Shown in pieces: positions 53,301-63,257 of a DNA stretch of 64,000 nt. The notes under the pieces were generated by a model. That model was not told where the DNA came from, ran no database searches, and was given only the letters and a program-made list of their open reading frames with translations. A program made the position numbers and the translations under genes. Within the stretch, counting starts at the first letter, position 1. Each line of letters starts with the position of its first letter. The stretch lies in NCBI RefSeq assembly GCF_030848805.1, contig NC_092365.1:15588486-15652485 (forward strand). The letters are read 5' to 3'. The stretch comes from Temnothorax longispinosus (taxonomy: Eukaryota > Arthropoda > Insecta > Hymenoptera > Formicidae).

Positions 53301-56300
53301 AGCTTATGTAAGGATTCCGCCGTTAAATCTACGAGATAGTACATCTTCTCGACGCGGCTGGAACAGGAATGAGATAATTGAAGTCGATTTAGAGCGAGCA
53401 CGATCTCTCGAGTCGCCTATACTTGATGCAGGAAAATGAGAAAACTTTCGATTTCGATTAACGGGGGATCGACTGCAGTCTAGGTTACGAAGGGCATAAT
53501 CGAGCTTATACGTATTCCCACGCGCACCTTTTACAGAGCACCTGACTTCGACTTTCACGATGATATTTCAGCAACCAAGTTGCAAATCCGCGAGCAGTTT
53601 CCTCGCGGATCTCAACAAGAAATATCATCCTACGCACTTTCAATGCCCATTCAAGATCGCGGCACGTCGAATAGAAATTCTTTCGTGTTCCGTAAAAGTT
53701 TGATGTCTCGTCAATACAGCACAATAGAATCTGCCTTAAATTCGATATGGCTTTGTAGATTTTGCAATGTATAATGACTCGAATCGACCGGACTATTCTT
53801 TTGTGTGCTGCATTAAGTATACAAATTAAACAGAAAACTGAATAACGTGAAAATATAATTACGTTCTCCTGTTCCTGGTTGTCATCGAACAATGTAGATT
53901 TCTGTGACGTATACTATAGCTTCTTCGATTATCGAATCATAAAATATCGCGTTCATCAACAGAAACTGCAATATTTAAAGCAGCAACATTTTAACTTTGG
54001 AAGTTTGAGAAACTGCGACGAGATATTTATTATCGGTGGAATTCACCGAGAGACTTTACGCGTACGGTATCGAGTTTCGAAGCGGATTATGTATTATTGC
54101 GCTCAATAACTCAATAGACGATTAAATGGCAATTAATTTGCTATGATTAGGTATAATATACATAATGATGTAAAATGCTGCGTAGGCAACTGCATATTGA
54201 ACTTCCATATTTTAATTGTTGTTACATTAAATTAGGTCGAGTTGCTATCAATCAAATTGATTAGAAACAGCAGTCGCGATTCGCATATTTTCAAGTCAAA
54301 TTAATTAGTCTTTGAACTTCAACGCTTTCGTATTCAACGCAAGTGCCATGTTGTCCGTGTGCATCATTTGTCACGATAATGAAACATTTAATTATCGGAA
54401 GCCTCGCTGTGCTCGATAATACGTAATGAATAATGCGCCGTGGCAAATGCTAAAAGTATAATTATTTGCGTAATCCATGTACAATGTATCCACAGCGAAA
54501 TTATATCTTAATAATAAAAACATTTTGCGATTATCTTCAAATATTAGAGAAGAATATGATATTTTTCCTGTGTATTCATTCATATTTATAAACCATACCT
54601 GACACTCTGACATTCGTCATCGAGTAAATTACGCACGACACCTGAAAATTTGACACAAATCCCTTTTGAACTTAGAAAAAGCATATTCGAGCACGTCTAA
54701 ACCACTGTGACGTTTAGTCGATACATGGTAAGCGGTATCTTGCAGTTCACAGCTCACACAAAGTTTTCAACGGTATTTTTTATTATTTAGCACGTCGTCG
54801 GATCTGACAGATGAGACAAAAGTTTCCTACTTTCGGCGTTATAAAGCCACATAAAAGTGGAAACAAAATAATTTAACGGCTGACTTTTATTATCGCGATT
54901 GTGTCCTTCTAAAACTTGGTCATTTAGATTTTCCATTGTACGCATATGAAATCAATCAAGAACAAATATCATACTTTTCAAAAATATAAAAAAACAAATT
55001 TACTTTTCTCTTGACTCGTCTTAAGTGCCCCCTTAAAGGATTAAAATCTGCGAGTAGAAAAACAAATTATAACTCAAACGAAGCAATTTGTTCCATGCAT
55101 GTGATTAATGTTGTCGTTGCCGCCTTCAAAGTTGTAGCTTTTCCCGTTACGCAAATAATTGGAATTGCAAATAGAGGTATCTCATCCGTGTCAAAGCGTT
55201 TGGCAATGTAGTACTATAATCACTAACATGGTTATGCAAATTTTGATGGACACATTTTGCCCTGATTTTCTACTCTCGTTACTTCCGGAAAAAAAAAAAA
55301 AAAAAAACAACACACAAAAACAAAATTACACAAATCCGGTTTCTACACAAAATCTCTTACTAAAAATATTCAAAAATAATGAACAGCTCTTCCTTTCTAA
55401 GATTTTTAAAAATAGAAATCCACATAAACTCTAATAACGTAATAGCACCTTTGAAAGAACCAGAAAGTGAGAAAGAGAGATAGAGAAAGTTAGTAATTTT
55501 CGAAATACAAGATATATACCCATCGTATTTTAAAACATATTCCTGTTTACAAACAAGATTTAAATATGTCTGCTCGATTAATTCATTACGCATTATCCGA
55601 ATTATGCATTAGCCGTTATGATGTGTATTGAGGTCATACTGGTCCGCGTGATGCATTTATTAAAATGGAGCAACCTATGCATCAGCCATTACGCAACCTT
55701 GAATTGACAAACACTTGCGAAATCCTGGTTAGCATCTGGAATCGACATTCGATACGTGCGACTTAGGGAAGTGCATGAGAGAAGAAGTGGGATATCGTAT
55801 GCGTAGAACGGTGAGCGACAGAGCGAAGAAAGTTCAAGGTTCTCGGGTCATCGATTCTCATCAGCCGCACAGCGGTGCGAGCTGCTGTTTGCGACCAAGC
55901 CATAGCAAGAAAGAAAGAAAAAGAAAAGAAGGGTCATTGTCGTTTTACGACGAGGAAAACAGGTGCGTGTCGATGGTATACGTCATTGTAAATAATCAGA
56001 TTCAACAATATAAGACAATATAGGAATATGCAGCCAATATTTGATAAAAGAACAAATAGAATAATTTATAGATAAAATAATGTTACAGCGAGATAAATAT
56101 TTTATTTATTGAGACGCGTGATTTCGTTGAAAATTACTTTAAAAAATTATTCTAAAACTTTTGTATATGCAGCAAGAAGGAGAAAGTGAATCTATTTTTA
56201 GTATAACAAATCAGTGATTAAAAAATAATATAATATAATAAAAAAAAAACTGCGGTGAAGTAATGCTAACTTTTCCGAAGGAGCTATTGGAATCATCTTC

Positions 56301-59300
56301 AACAGCAATCAAATGCCACCAGTTACAAATAATCAAACAGCGCGAAAAAAAGTCGCTAAATCTGATTAAACGGTTATTCGCGCGGAAAAGAAGGCAAGAA
56401 AAGATCGTTGAAGACCGCAAGTGGCCTTGCTGTTATCGCCAGCTTTTCGCAGAAGTCGCACAAACCGCGAGATGTTTGCGGTAACGGCGGTGGTGTGAGT
56501 TAGCTCCCGTTACCGTATAGTCGGATCCCTCAAACCGAGGGGGTGGCGTTGCGGATCAATACCAACTGCCCCTATTCTTCAGCTGGTGTATGCACGCCGC
56601 GCGTAGTCTCGCACGGCCGAGACAGACTTGATACGCGCGTGCACGCTCGTGCTTTCTCCACGTATCAATAAGTATACGATGATCATTTGTGTGAGTATAT
56701 GTGAAAAATTCTATTGTGTATTCACTACACAATTCCATATATGTGTATAAATTGTGTTTATGCGCGCGCGTGTACATGGTTAGTAATCATGAACCGTAAA
56801 AAACGAGAAGCTCTCCGTTGGAGGGCTGACTAGACGCGGTAGACCACTACTGGCGCTCTCGTGCCGTCTGGTTCCGCTAGCTTTATCCACTTGTTGGCTA
56901 GTGATTACGGTCGCGCCAGACAACCAAAACGTAACTAAATCCCGTAGCTAACTTTCTGATCTTTGATACTCTATTGTGGGCGATATAATAGTGGACAATT
57001 ATACGCATAAATGTCAATAGCTTATTGAGGTTATTGTCTGCTGTAATCTCTTTAATTATGAGAAAATATATGTCTTAAAGTTCATAAAGAAAAATGTTAT
57101 TCGTTCATGCACGACGGAACGAGTCGTTGCGTTTGCCTGAGATAGTTGTGCGAGCGCGGAAAACTTTTAATTTAATTCCCGAGTTCTGCAAGTACAAGAT
57201 AAAAGTTACATAAGCGTTTTCCTCAAAATTATATATATTTTTAGTGCTTATAAAAAGAATTCATTCTTTGTGGGTAAGATAACGTCTCACGACATTTTAC
57301 ATTATTACTCCATCACAATTTCGAGATAATTATAAAAATTTTCATACGTAAACTTTGATTTTATAAAATTTTAGATTAGTTTTAGAAATTGTTGTTATCC
57401 CTATAAAACTTACAAGAAATGAGAAAAATATTAATTGTGTTGACGAAGTCTCTTGCATTGTTTTTAAAGAGTTTCCTAAGATTCTTACCCCGAGATGCAT
57501 TATGAAGACCAAAGTAAGGTTTACGTCACTCTATAAATATCCACTAAGTTCACGGAAAAGAGGATTATTAATAGATGTGTTTTACATGATCGGATATATG
57601 GGAAAGAGGGCAAAGTGAACTTTATGATATCATCAAACTTGTCTCATTACGAGAGGTTCAAACTTTGGAACTATAACTATCAACCATCAAAATTCAAAAG
57701 CCTGTACATAAATAAATTTTGCAATTGTAGAATATAACACAACTGCATAATTTCATATCCTCACGGACAAATAAGCACGCGAGCTTTTCCGTATATTATT
57801 GCTCATCATATGACCATAATTTATATGATAAAATCTACATAAATTAACATATAATTTCATTAAATACATAAATTAATTCAAATAAGCATTTTTAAATATA
57901 ATAGATAGCAAATAAAAAGAAAAATTATAAATTTTGTCCCAAATACAATACACATGTAATATGAAATAAAAACAAATTATTTAAAAAATTAGTTCTATCA
58001 TAATGTAAAATGTTATATCTTAATATATATTTGCAATTGTTAAAGATTATTCCTATAATTTCAGATATTATGTAATACACACAACAATTAATTCCATGTA
58101 TTATAAATAAGGTCTGATCTAGATGTCTACATCAATACATATACAATAAAAACACAGTTCCACGTTCATCAAAAAATTCAAGCCATATCTCAATTTATTA
58201 AGTATCTACGATACGTATCAAAATTTTACGAAGTGGCATAATAAGTGCCAGACTATTTCACAAAGGAACACTGTTCTGACATATTGCTCACGATATAAAA
58301 CAGAAGCAGCTGTCACGGGGAAATATTGGTGCGTAGTCGATAATGTACGTGATATGCATAAATCTCATTTTCAAGATCCCTGCCAGTAAAAATAAAGATG
58401 AGAACAGACAGCGTCTACGAACGGTATAGTGAGTGATGAAATATTTTATCGTTTATTTGGCACGAGATAACGCTCGCGGCGATACGAGATCGCGGCACAA
58501 AGTAGATATCATGTGAACACCAATATTCCACAACTTTTCATTTTCGTGATCGCGGCCGAAAAATAGAATTTTTGTGATAAAATACATGATCGGTTATATA
58601 TATATATATAACTGCGACGGAATCTACAAAATTTAATAAATTTTTCCAGATTTCCAACAAAAATTGTTTCCTGATATACAATAAGAAAGCATCTCATACA
58701 AGATACGAAAAAATTAATCCGAGGAAGAATAAAATGAAATAAGAAAATAATAAAACAGGCAATAAAAGATTTCTATTTCATATAAAGTGCACGATAAAGT
58801 ATACGATAATGATAAAAAGTAAAATCGAAATAAAAAAACCAAGAAATAAATATAGAGCACATGAATTGTGCGCGTACTGTAAATTGCTGACAAATAAACC
58901 TGGCTGATTTGATTTGAAACTAAACTGATAACGTCAAGTTGTAGATAGATTGTCTCATGCTGTTGAGCTAAGGGATAAAATTGCAACACGTCGCTAAAAC
59001 AACAGCCCGTGAGAGCTATGCCATCGCTCGCTCCGTTCCTACATAATTCAATAATGAAACATGCGATCAGATAATGAACGAGTGCATAGAATCTTGTCAT
59101 GTGTCGACGCGATCGTATCTTCAGCAACATGTGTTCCGAAACGCCATTGTCATTGTCTGCCGTATAATATCGGTAAATCTAAAGAGTAACAAATTGAACT
59201 TGAGTGCAGTCACGATTTTATAAAACGCAACAAAACATTCGCACGAATAAAGGGGCAGGAAAATTGTCCCGTTTTAACATATAAAATAAATATACTGCCG

Positions 59301-62300
59301 CCTTTTCCGGAAGATATTAATAACAGCATTAACTTGAGACTATATGTCTGCAAGATCTATGTGAGATATTCATTTTCAAGATGATCCGAAAGACAAATTT
59401 CTGGACTCTTGACTTAAATAAAGCAAACGCGAACGCATATGAATGCATAAATTTAGTTTAAAGCAAAGTTTAAACTTAATTATAAATAAACAAAACAATT
59501 TTATGTAAATAAATTGTCAATTCAATATAATTTAACCAAATAATATCTACAAACAAACCGATTAAACGATAACGACGTTGGTGATAAAACGTCATTTCGA
59601 AATTTCCCATCAATATTGTCGATCGTAATCAACAACACGCGAGCGACGTTAAAAACGTATATGCATGCGCCCGATTTCGGTGTACACGAGCATTCTCGTA
59701 ATTCCACACTCCCAAACGCGAACGTGGTGCTTGAACATTCGATGAGTTTCCGTGTCGTTTTGTTTGCCGATGTTTGTTATGTGATAGTACCTATTCATCG
59801 GTACATCCAACCTGTAACGCTGGTTACAACGATAATACATGCTCGACGGTACCTGGTAACAGCGTCGAGTGAATTTATTATATGCGCAAAAATTTATGCC
59901 CCCTTCATATACCTACCTGCGCGTAATATAAATTTATATGGTTGAAATTAAAGCCGAAGTCTAAGGGCCAAAATTGTAAACCTGGTGTGATGCATCGTTA
60001 AAGTTACTGACGGAACCTATCGCCATCGCGATGCTGCTATTTGCAGCAACTGTTAACAAACGTTATCTATAATTAAATTAATTTCATTATTTTGATAGAT
60101 AATTACGCTTTACATTTAAAAATATAAAAAAAATGATAAATCGATTATTGTATGATGTCAAATAATGAATCCCACTTCTAAAATTTGTATTTTTAAAACA
60201 GTCTATTTCAATTCCTTCGTACAGATTGTTGTAACTTTGTTACATTAATGATGCATCAACGGTGACAAGCATCAACTTGATCGAACGACGTTATGTCTTC
60301 CCGACGTGTAAACCTGTCGAAGATCACCACGGGACAAGCGGATGCTACGTACGCACGGTGCATCGGTCTCTTGAGAAATTACACGTCACGTGCATGTGAG
60401 TGTCAGAGAACGTGCGAGTGGTCGCAACAGTGGTAAATCACTGCCGCGACCGCTGGAAAATGTATCTGGCAGAAAGCCGAGAAAATTGCGACCCCATTCG
60501 ACAATCACCGTCCCATATCGTCGTATTACTTGTTCAAACTGTTTATTTATCGGGCATAAAGATATAAAGACGTTAACTTGACGAAGGCCACTAACGACTT
60601 CGTTAAATGTTTCAAGCATATTAATTATGCAAGCGTGGAATACAATACTTTAATTCTGGAGATAATTGGTTGAAGTTCAAAATTCGCAATTACGAAAATG
60701 TCAAGGTCGCCAAAAAATAAATTTCGAAATGAGCAATCAAAGTAGAAAAGGACCAATGATATCGCATAGAGTTCACTACATATCAATCCACTATTTTTTG
60801 TTAACTTTTATAGCTCGGATAATATTGAGTTCTACCGTTCAATTGACCATTGCTGATATTCTGACAGATTAATAATGAGAAATTTTAACTGTTACATGCA
60901 AATTATTCAATTTATGGCACAAAAAAAATGTTCTTCTTCCTTCTCTTCTCGTATGTTTTAAAATAAGTCTGACGTGTTATTTATCACAATATAAATTGAT
61001 TATTATAATTGTAATTGCACATTTACCTGCAAGAAACCAAAAGATAATATCAAAGATAAAATAAATATCATTTAAATTAAAAATAAAAAAATAATAGAAA
61101 TGCAATAAACTCAATTTAGTAAACTCTATGTGATCAATCCACTTAGTCACATATAATTCGGAAACTATTCCGACTACACCATTTTTGTATCAAGATTTTT
61201 TATCTTTCATTAATTTCTAAAATACGCTATTAAAGTATTGTATGATGATTGTAAGAGATCCTATACTCATCAAATTACGCGAATTGTATTGTTATTTTAC
61301 ACCTAATTACTATTAATTTGTAATAGGTCGCTTATTAATTAGTTCATTGTAGTTCTCTGTATAGAAGTAATAATTGTCACACGCGAATTAACATGTCAAA
61401 AGAGTAGAGCTGCTTGACAGCTTGGCGCGAGAATCCGTTAATTTTCGAGGCAATGAGGCCGTGATAAATCTGTCGCGCGGAAATCGCGAGGCGAATCGCA
61501 CAGCGGCGCACTTTAATGACCTATATTTCGAATGCCGGGTTTTGGGCTATCACAAAAGTACATATCGTCCATCCATTCACACGTCCATAAAAAAAAAAAA
61601 AAAAACAAGATGAAGAGGCGGGTGAACAAATACCCCCAATATCTATTCACAGTAACCAGAGTATAAACGCGAAAGTGGTTTTTCTTCGGCTGGACGCACC
61701 GCCAGGCTGATGTCAGCGGCCTGCACCACTCGAAAAAGGATGGACGCGGAATAAATTTCGACTATTCGCGTATTCTCAATAATCGCACGTCGTGTATGAG
61801 AGCTCGTCGATGTTAACGGCATTTGCTGCTCGGCACATTGTACGAAATGTATGCAGGTATGCACGGATGCGCGATAGCGGGCTGTTTGATTGATGCGAGT
61901 TCCACGGTCGTTCAGTAAGTATATAGAACACAATACTCTACGAGAACTTGACACGCCAACAATTTTTTAAGTGATTGCAGAAATAGCGATATGTATATTA
62001 GCTAGCTGTTACACGCGTCGCTTTTCTTTCAGGAAAAATTGCATCAGTCAATTCTATGAAAATTTCATCGAATTATTTTAAGATAATTTATTATTTTAAG
62101 ATGTCAACCTGAATTTTTTCAGTTTATCGCGAATTGAGCATTAAATTCTCGATATTGTGAATTAACGTTTATGAGACAAAGTTAGCTGACTGTAAGCACT
62201 AAGGGGATTCCTTTAATATTCGAAACATATATCGCGATGCGCGATTATACGCGTGTGTATAATCTGCGGAAGTGCCTGTCGCGGTTTACGCATTTAGCGA

Positions 62301-63257
62301 AGTCTCACGGGACATCATATTCTGTCGTGCATTGGATATGTGTACGCGTACATGTATCAGCCCGTATACCATTACGAAAGAATAAATCCTACGAGCCGAT
62401 ATCGACAGCGACAGAGCGCAATGCCGATAAAAGAAAGAAAAAAACTATACCGAATTTTTCCGAAGGGCGAAAGAGCAAAAATAAAATATTTGCATTAAAA
62501 TATTGCGTTTCTTTCATCCGTGGAAAAACGTTTGCAAAATAAGTTTGCTTCTACATAGTATATTCTTTGCTTATTCTATATTCGAAATTCACCCACACTC
62601 ACGTACGGACGGTGGCACGAGTGGTAAATGCACAATGCAAAAATTCCAGGTGCTTCGATACACGAAATGTGAAAACATCGAATAATACGCGGCAGGAATA
62701 TTAAAACTGTGTTATCAATTTGCTCGTGCACGTAACGGTACGAAACGAGCGCGGATAAATAGCTCTGCAGTTTGCGTCTAAAAAAAAAGTAGTTCGAAGC
62801 AAAACTATAGCGAAACGTTTATCGATCAATTCCCAGAAAACGTTGATATAACGCACTAATTTACAATCGTTTCCAATTGAACGTAGGTTTAACGTAAATA
62901 GACATGAAGTGCTTATAGTCACTGCAGCGTATATACGTCATAATCTTTTTAATAAAGTTTGTATAAATTATTTGTAAATTAATCCCTATTAAAAGTGGTA
63001 CACTAGATTGGAATAAATCTCGAAAATATCTCGCTATCCGATTGAAATTGTCCGGACGACAGCGGCGACGCAGATCATTAAAGCCGGATCGATCGGTACA
63101 TTTACAGGATTATAGTAACAATGGAAAAAACTCACGTTCTCTTCGACGGTCTTCTTGATCTTCACGCTGGCCTCCACCACGGTCTTCCCAGCCTTGTTCA
63201 CGGCGCTGTACAAGAATCCGCCGAGACTCTTCGCACCAGCCAGTGCCTTCGTGGAAA
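16721..63257 (-). CDS. Sap47: Synapse-associated protein of 47 kDa (SYAP1/BSD-domain family), 5' partial
   Basis: Six minus-strand coding exons, all in phase: 63136-63257, 28096-28236, 26594-26733, 25523-25674, 22946-23119, 16721-16911 (TGA). Together they give about 306 residues. Sap47 is a neuronal protein at presynaptic terminals in flies; the vertebrate homologue is SYAP1. The most upstream visible exon encodes SLGGFLYSAVNKAGKTV and KKTVEEN. The next begins the linker RLIAELNKEQEAFI and opens the BSD domain (PWVGAPNEDALREECLSLST), which continues with DRRNFVRAPPPGVEF and FELVPKVISEENFWRNYFYR. The tail has a low-complexity TTTTG segment, the block SDTDLEEVREGMKKLG, and two DWE motifs. The 5' end with the start codon lies beyond 64000. 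The intron between 28237 and 63135 is 34.9 kb. Many isoforms are known in flies, so additional alternative exons may be hidden here. Identity is strong; the 3' UTR extent is unknown. Confidence 0.93.
17301..17328. repeat. (GA)14 microsatellite
   Basis: Uninterrupted GA dinucleotides inside a longer purine tract, preceded by GGGAAA units. Intronic. Confidence 0.9.
20318..21079 (+). other. Unexplained 253-codon open reading frame, antisense to a Sap47 intron
   Basis: ATG at 20318, stop at 21079. I recognise no domain. The first 60 residues are hydrophobic and cysteine-rich (FLVLRSLAEPPFCCCVRVCF), the rest is basic and low in acidic residues, which is unlike a typical conserved protein. Frames of this length are uncommon by chance in DNA of this composition, but lower AT content here makes them easier. 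I record it as an observation, not a gene. Confidence 0.15.
22946..23119 (-). CDS. Sap47: Sap47 coding exon with LEEVREGMKKLG block
   Basis: Acceptor GCGAACAG, donor AAAG|GTCAGT. It encodes a Thr-rich stretch, then SPGHEFVSDTMRVSDTDLEEV and KKLGMQPPK. Reading through the donor adds only GQSLIVGRR before a stop at 22917, so intron retention would give a short alternative C-terminus. Confidence 0.9.
23871..23892. repeat. (AG)11 microsatellite
   Basis: Intronic AG run within a longer purine tract. Confidence 0.9.
24111..24135. repeat. (TC)12 microsatellite
   Basis: Intronic TC run within a pyrimidine tract that begins near 24087. It is complementary to the AG run at 23871. Confidence 0.9.
25523..25674 (-). 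CDS. Sap47: Sap47 coding exon, end of BSD domain
   Basis: Encodes ISEENFWRNYFYRVSLLRQ, the C-terminal signature of the BSD domain, closely matching vertebrate SYAP1. A polar, acidic and Gln-rich tail (QQEEESNPNQTL) follows. It starts with one base completing the preceding codon and ends with one extra base. Confidence 0.93.
25675..26593 (-). other. Sap47: Sap47 intron (0.9 kb)
   Basis: AT-rich intron with GTAAGT donor at 26593 and CAG acceptor at 25675. Nothing else is seen in it. Confidence 0.7.
26594..26733 (-). CDS. Sap47: Sap47 coding exon, middle of BSD domain
   Basis: Encodes DRRNFVRAPPPGVEFAWDF, then QPMAQATLALDPNLEAM and RFELVPKV, equivalent to the KRNFLRDPPAGVQF...FALVPK part of SYAP1. 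Starts in phase 0 and ends two bases into a codon. Confidence 0.95.
26734..28095 (-). other. Sap47: Sap47 intron (1.4 kb)
   Basis: AT-rich, GTAATT donor at 28095. No coding or repeat signal beyond low-complexity AT stretches. Confidence 0.7.
28096..28236 (-). CDS. Sap47: Sap47 coding exon, linker and start of BSD domain
   Basis: Encodes RLIAELNKEQEAFIAGKQ, then a Gly/Ala/Glu linker and PWVGAPNEDALREECLSLST. Phase 0 at both ends (47 codons), so it could be skipped without a frameshift. The acceptor is TATTTCAG. Confidence 0.94.
28237..36639 (-). other. Sap47: Sap47 large intron, proximal part
   Basis: First 8.4 kb of the 34.9 kb intron counted from the downstream exon. AT-rich with scattered CpG-bearing patches. 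Open frames are short and show no family resemblance. No RNA gene or clear element recognised. Confidence 0.5.
36640..37120. promoter_or_regulatory. GC/CpG-richer block inside the Sap47 intron
   Basis: The composition changes sharply from AT-rich flanks to frequent CG dinucleotides, with a TATAAA at about 36907 (plus strand). It could be an internal promoter or enhancer, but no transcript evidence is visible in the sequence. Confidence 0.25.
37121..39588 (-). other. Sap47 intron, no supported feature
   Basis: AT-rich intronic DNA. A run of nine G lies at 38295-38303. No coding signal recognised. Confidence 0.5.
39589..39711. repeat. Fold-back element with about 30-bp arms
   Basis: The left arm at 39589-39618 (GATTAGGTGTAACTGAATTT...) and the right arm at about 39682-39711 are inverted copies with about six differences (GATTGGATGTAATTGAATTT... 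on the reverse strand). The central part is about 65 bases. It resembles a very short MITE. A target duplication is not clear. Confidence 0.6.
39712..41208 (-). other. Sap47 intron, no supported feature
   Basis: Mixed composition, no recognisable domain in any frame. Confidence 0.5.
41209..41244. repeat. 36-bp near-perfect palindrome
   Basis: The arms CGTGGAAGACCGTAACTA and TAGTTATAGTCTTCCACG pair over 16 of 18 positions with no loop. A second, shorter inverted pair ATTGTCCT/AGGACAAT flanks CG-rich sequence near 41307-41340. Confidence 0.75.
41245..43707 (-). other. Sap47 intron, no supported feature
   Basis: AT-rich, with no coding or RNA signal recognised. Confidence 0.5.
43708..43743. 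repeat. 18-bp direct tandem duplication
   Basis: The unit ACTTAAATGTAATAATGA occurs twice, head to tail and identical. It looks like a recent slippage event. Confidence 0.85.
44124..44365. mobile_element. MITE with long (about 75 bp) terminal inverted repeats and TA duplication
   Basis: The element 44126-44363 begins GGGGTATTCAAATAAGTTAG and ends with the inverted GGGGTATCAAATAAGTTAAA. The arms continue through the inverted block GTTTGACAGGTTATGTCGGG to AAAAAGTTAA, and are nearly identical. TA dinucleotides at 44124-44125 and 44364-44365 flank it, as in the Tc1/mariner group. The central part is under 90 bases and non-coding. High arm identity suggests fairly recent activity. Confidence 0.85.
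44366..46560 (-). other. Sap47 intron, no supported feature
   Basis: AT-rich with CpG-bearing stretches at 44880-45300 and 45830-46080. Open frames there look fortuitous. Confidence 0.45.
46561..47060. promoter_or_regulatory. GC-rich block with clustered palindromic motifs (candidate internal promoter/enhancer)
   Basis: Within 150 bases there are an E-box CACGTG (46572-46577), an imperfect inverted repeat GGTCAG...CTGACC (46593-46612), a full cAMP-response-element palindrome TGACGTCA (46631-46638), and a 16-bp palindrome CACCTTGGCCAAGGTG (46700-46715). The DNA around them is much richer in CpG than the intron. Role is inference; no transcript start can be shown. Confidence 0.35.
47061..48814 (-). 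other. Sap47 intron with one minus-strand open frame
   Basis: AT-rich apart from 47545-47958, where a 137-codon minus-strand frame with nine cysteines occurs. No family resemblance is recognised and frames of this length are expected by chance in this window. Confidence 0.4.
48815..48935. mobile_element. 121-bp MITE with GGGTGCGTTCCG termini
   Basis: The left end GGGTGCGTTCCGTTTCATGC and the inverted right end GGGTGCGTTCCGTTTCACGC match over about 28 bases with one change and then continue with gaps to TTATC. The whole is nearly all inverted repeat with a loop of about 25 bases. There is no coding capacity. The superfamily is undecided because no 8-bp or TA duplication is clear. Confidence 0.75.
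48936..50494 (-). other. Sap47 intron, no supported feature
   Basis: AT-rich. No coding or RNA signal recognised. Confidence 0.5.
50495..50593. repeat. 99-base hairpin, miRNA-precursor-like or tiny MITE
   Basis: The arm from 50495 (ATATCATTACATAAGGCAAA, then AGCAACACGCCGTT) pairs with the arm ending at 50593 (reverse strand ATATCATTATATAAGGCAAG, then AGCAACGCGCCGTT). About 34 of 38 positions match, with a small bulge and a terminal loop of about 24 bases. Stem length and loop resemble a pre-miRNA. I do not recognise a known mature miRNA, and a short transposon remnant is equally possible. Confidence 0.45.
50594..56420 (-). other. Sap47 intron, no supported feature
   Basis: Mostly AT-rich. 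A GC-richer block at 51180-51900 holds a 182-codon plus-strand frame (51361-51909) of low-complexity, Arg/Ser/Asp-rich composition with no family resemblance, probably fortuitous. Confidence 0.45.
55289..55307. repeat. A19 homopolymer
   Basis: Run of nineteen A. No retrogene or LINE body is recognisable upstream, so a retroposition tail is not supported. Confidence 0.85.
56421..56980. promoter_or_regulatory. GC/CpG-richer block in the Sap47 intron
   Basis: Short stretch with many CG dinucleotides (56430-56650 and 56810-56940) between AT-rich flanks. It could be a conserved or regulatory segment; no motif fixes its role. Confidence 0.2.
56981..63135 (-). other. Sap47 large intron, distal part
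   Basis: AT-rich, ending at the donor GTGAGT next to the 63136 exon boundary. It contains an A17 run at 61589-61605. No additional exon or RNA gene recognised. Confidence 0.5.
61589..61605. repeat. A17 homopolymer
   Basis: Run of seventeen A, intronic, without a recognisable retroposed body. Confidence 0.85.
63136..63257 (-). CDS. Sap47: Sap47 upstream coding exon (most 5' in the window)
   Basis: Acceptor CTGCCATCAG, donor AAC|GTGAGT. It takes one base from an exon outside the window and ends in phase 0. Encodes KSLGGFLYSAVNKAGKTVVE and VKIKKTVEEN, the amphipathic N-terminal region of Sap47/SYAP1 proteins just before the BSD linker. Confidence 0.92.

Noticed and set aside
55289..61605. Long A runs as tails of retroposed genes or LINEs
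   Set aside because: No coding body or target duplication is visible next to them.
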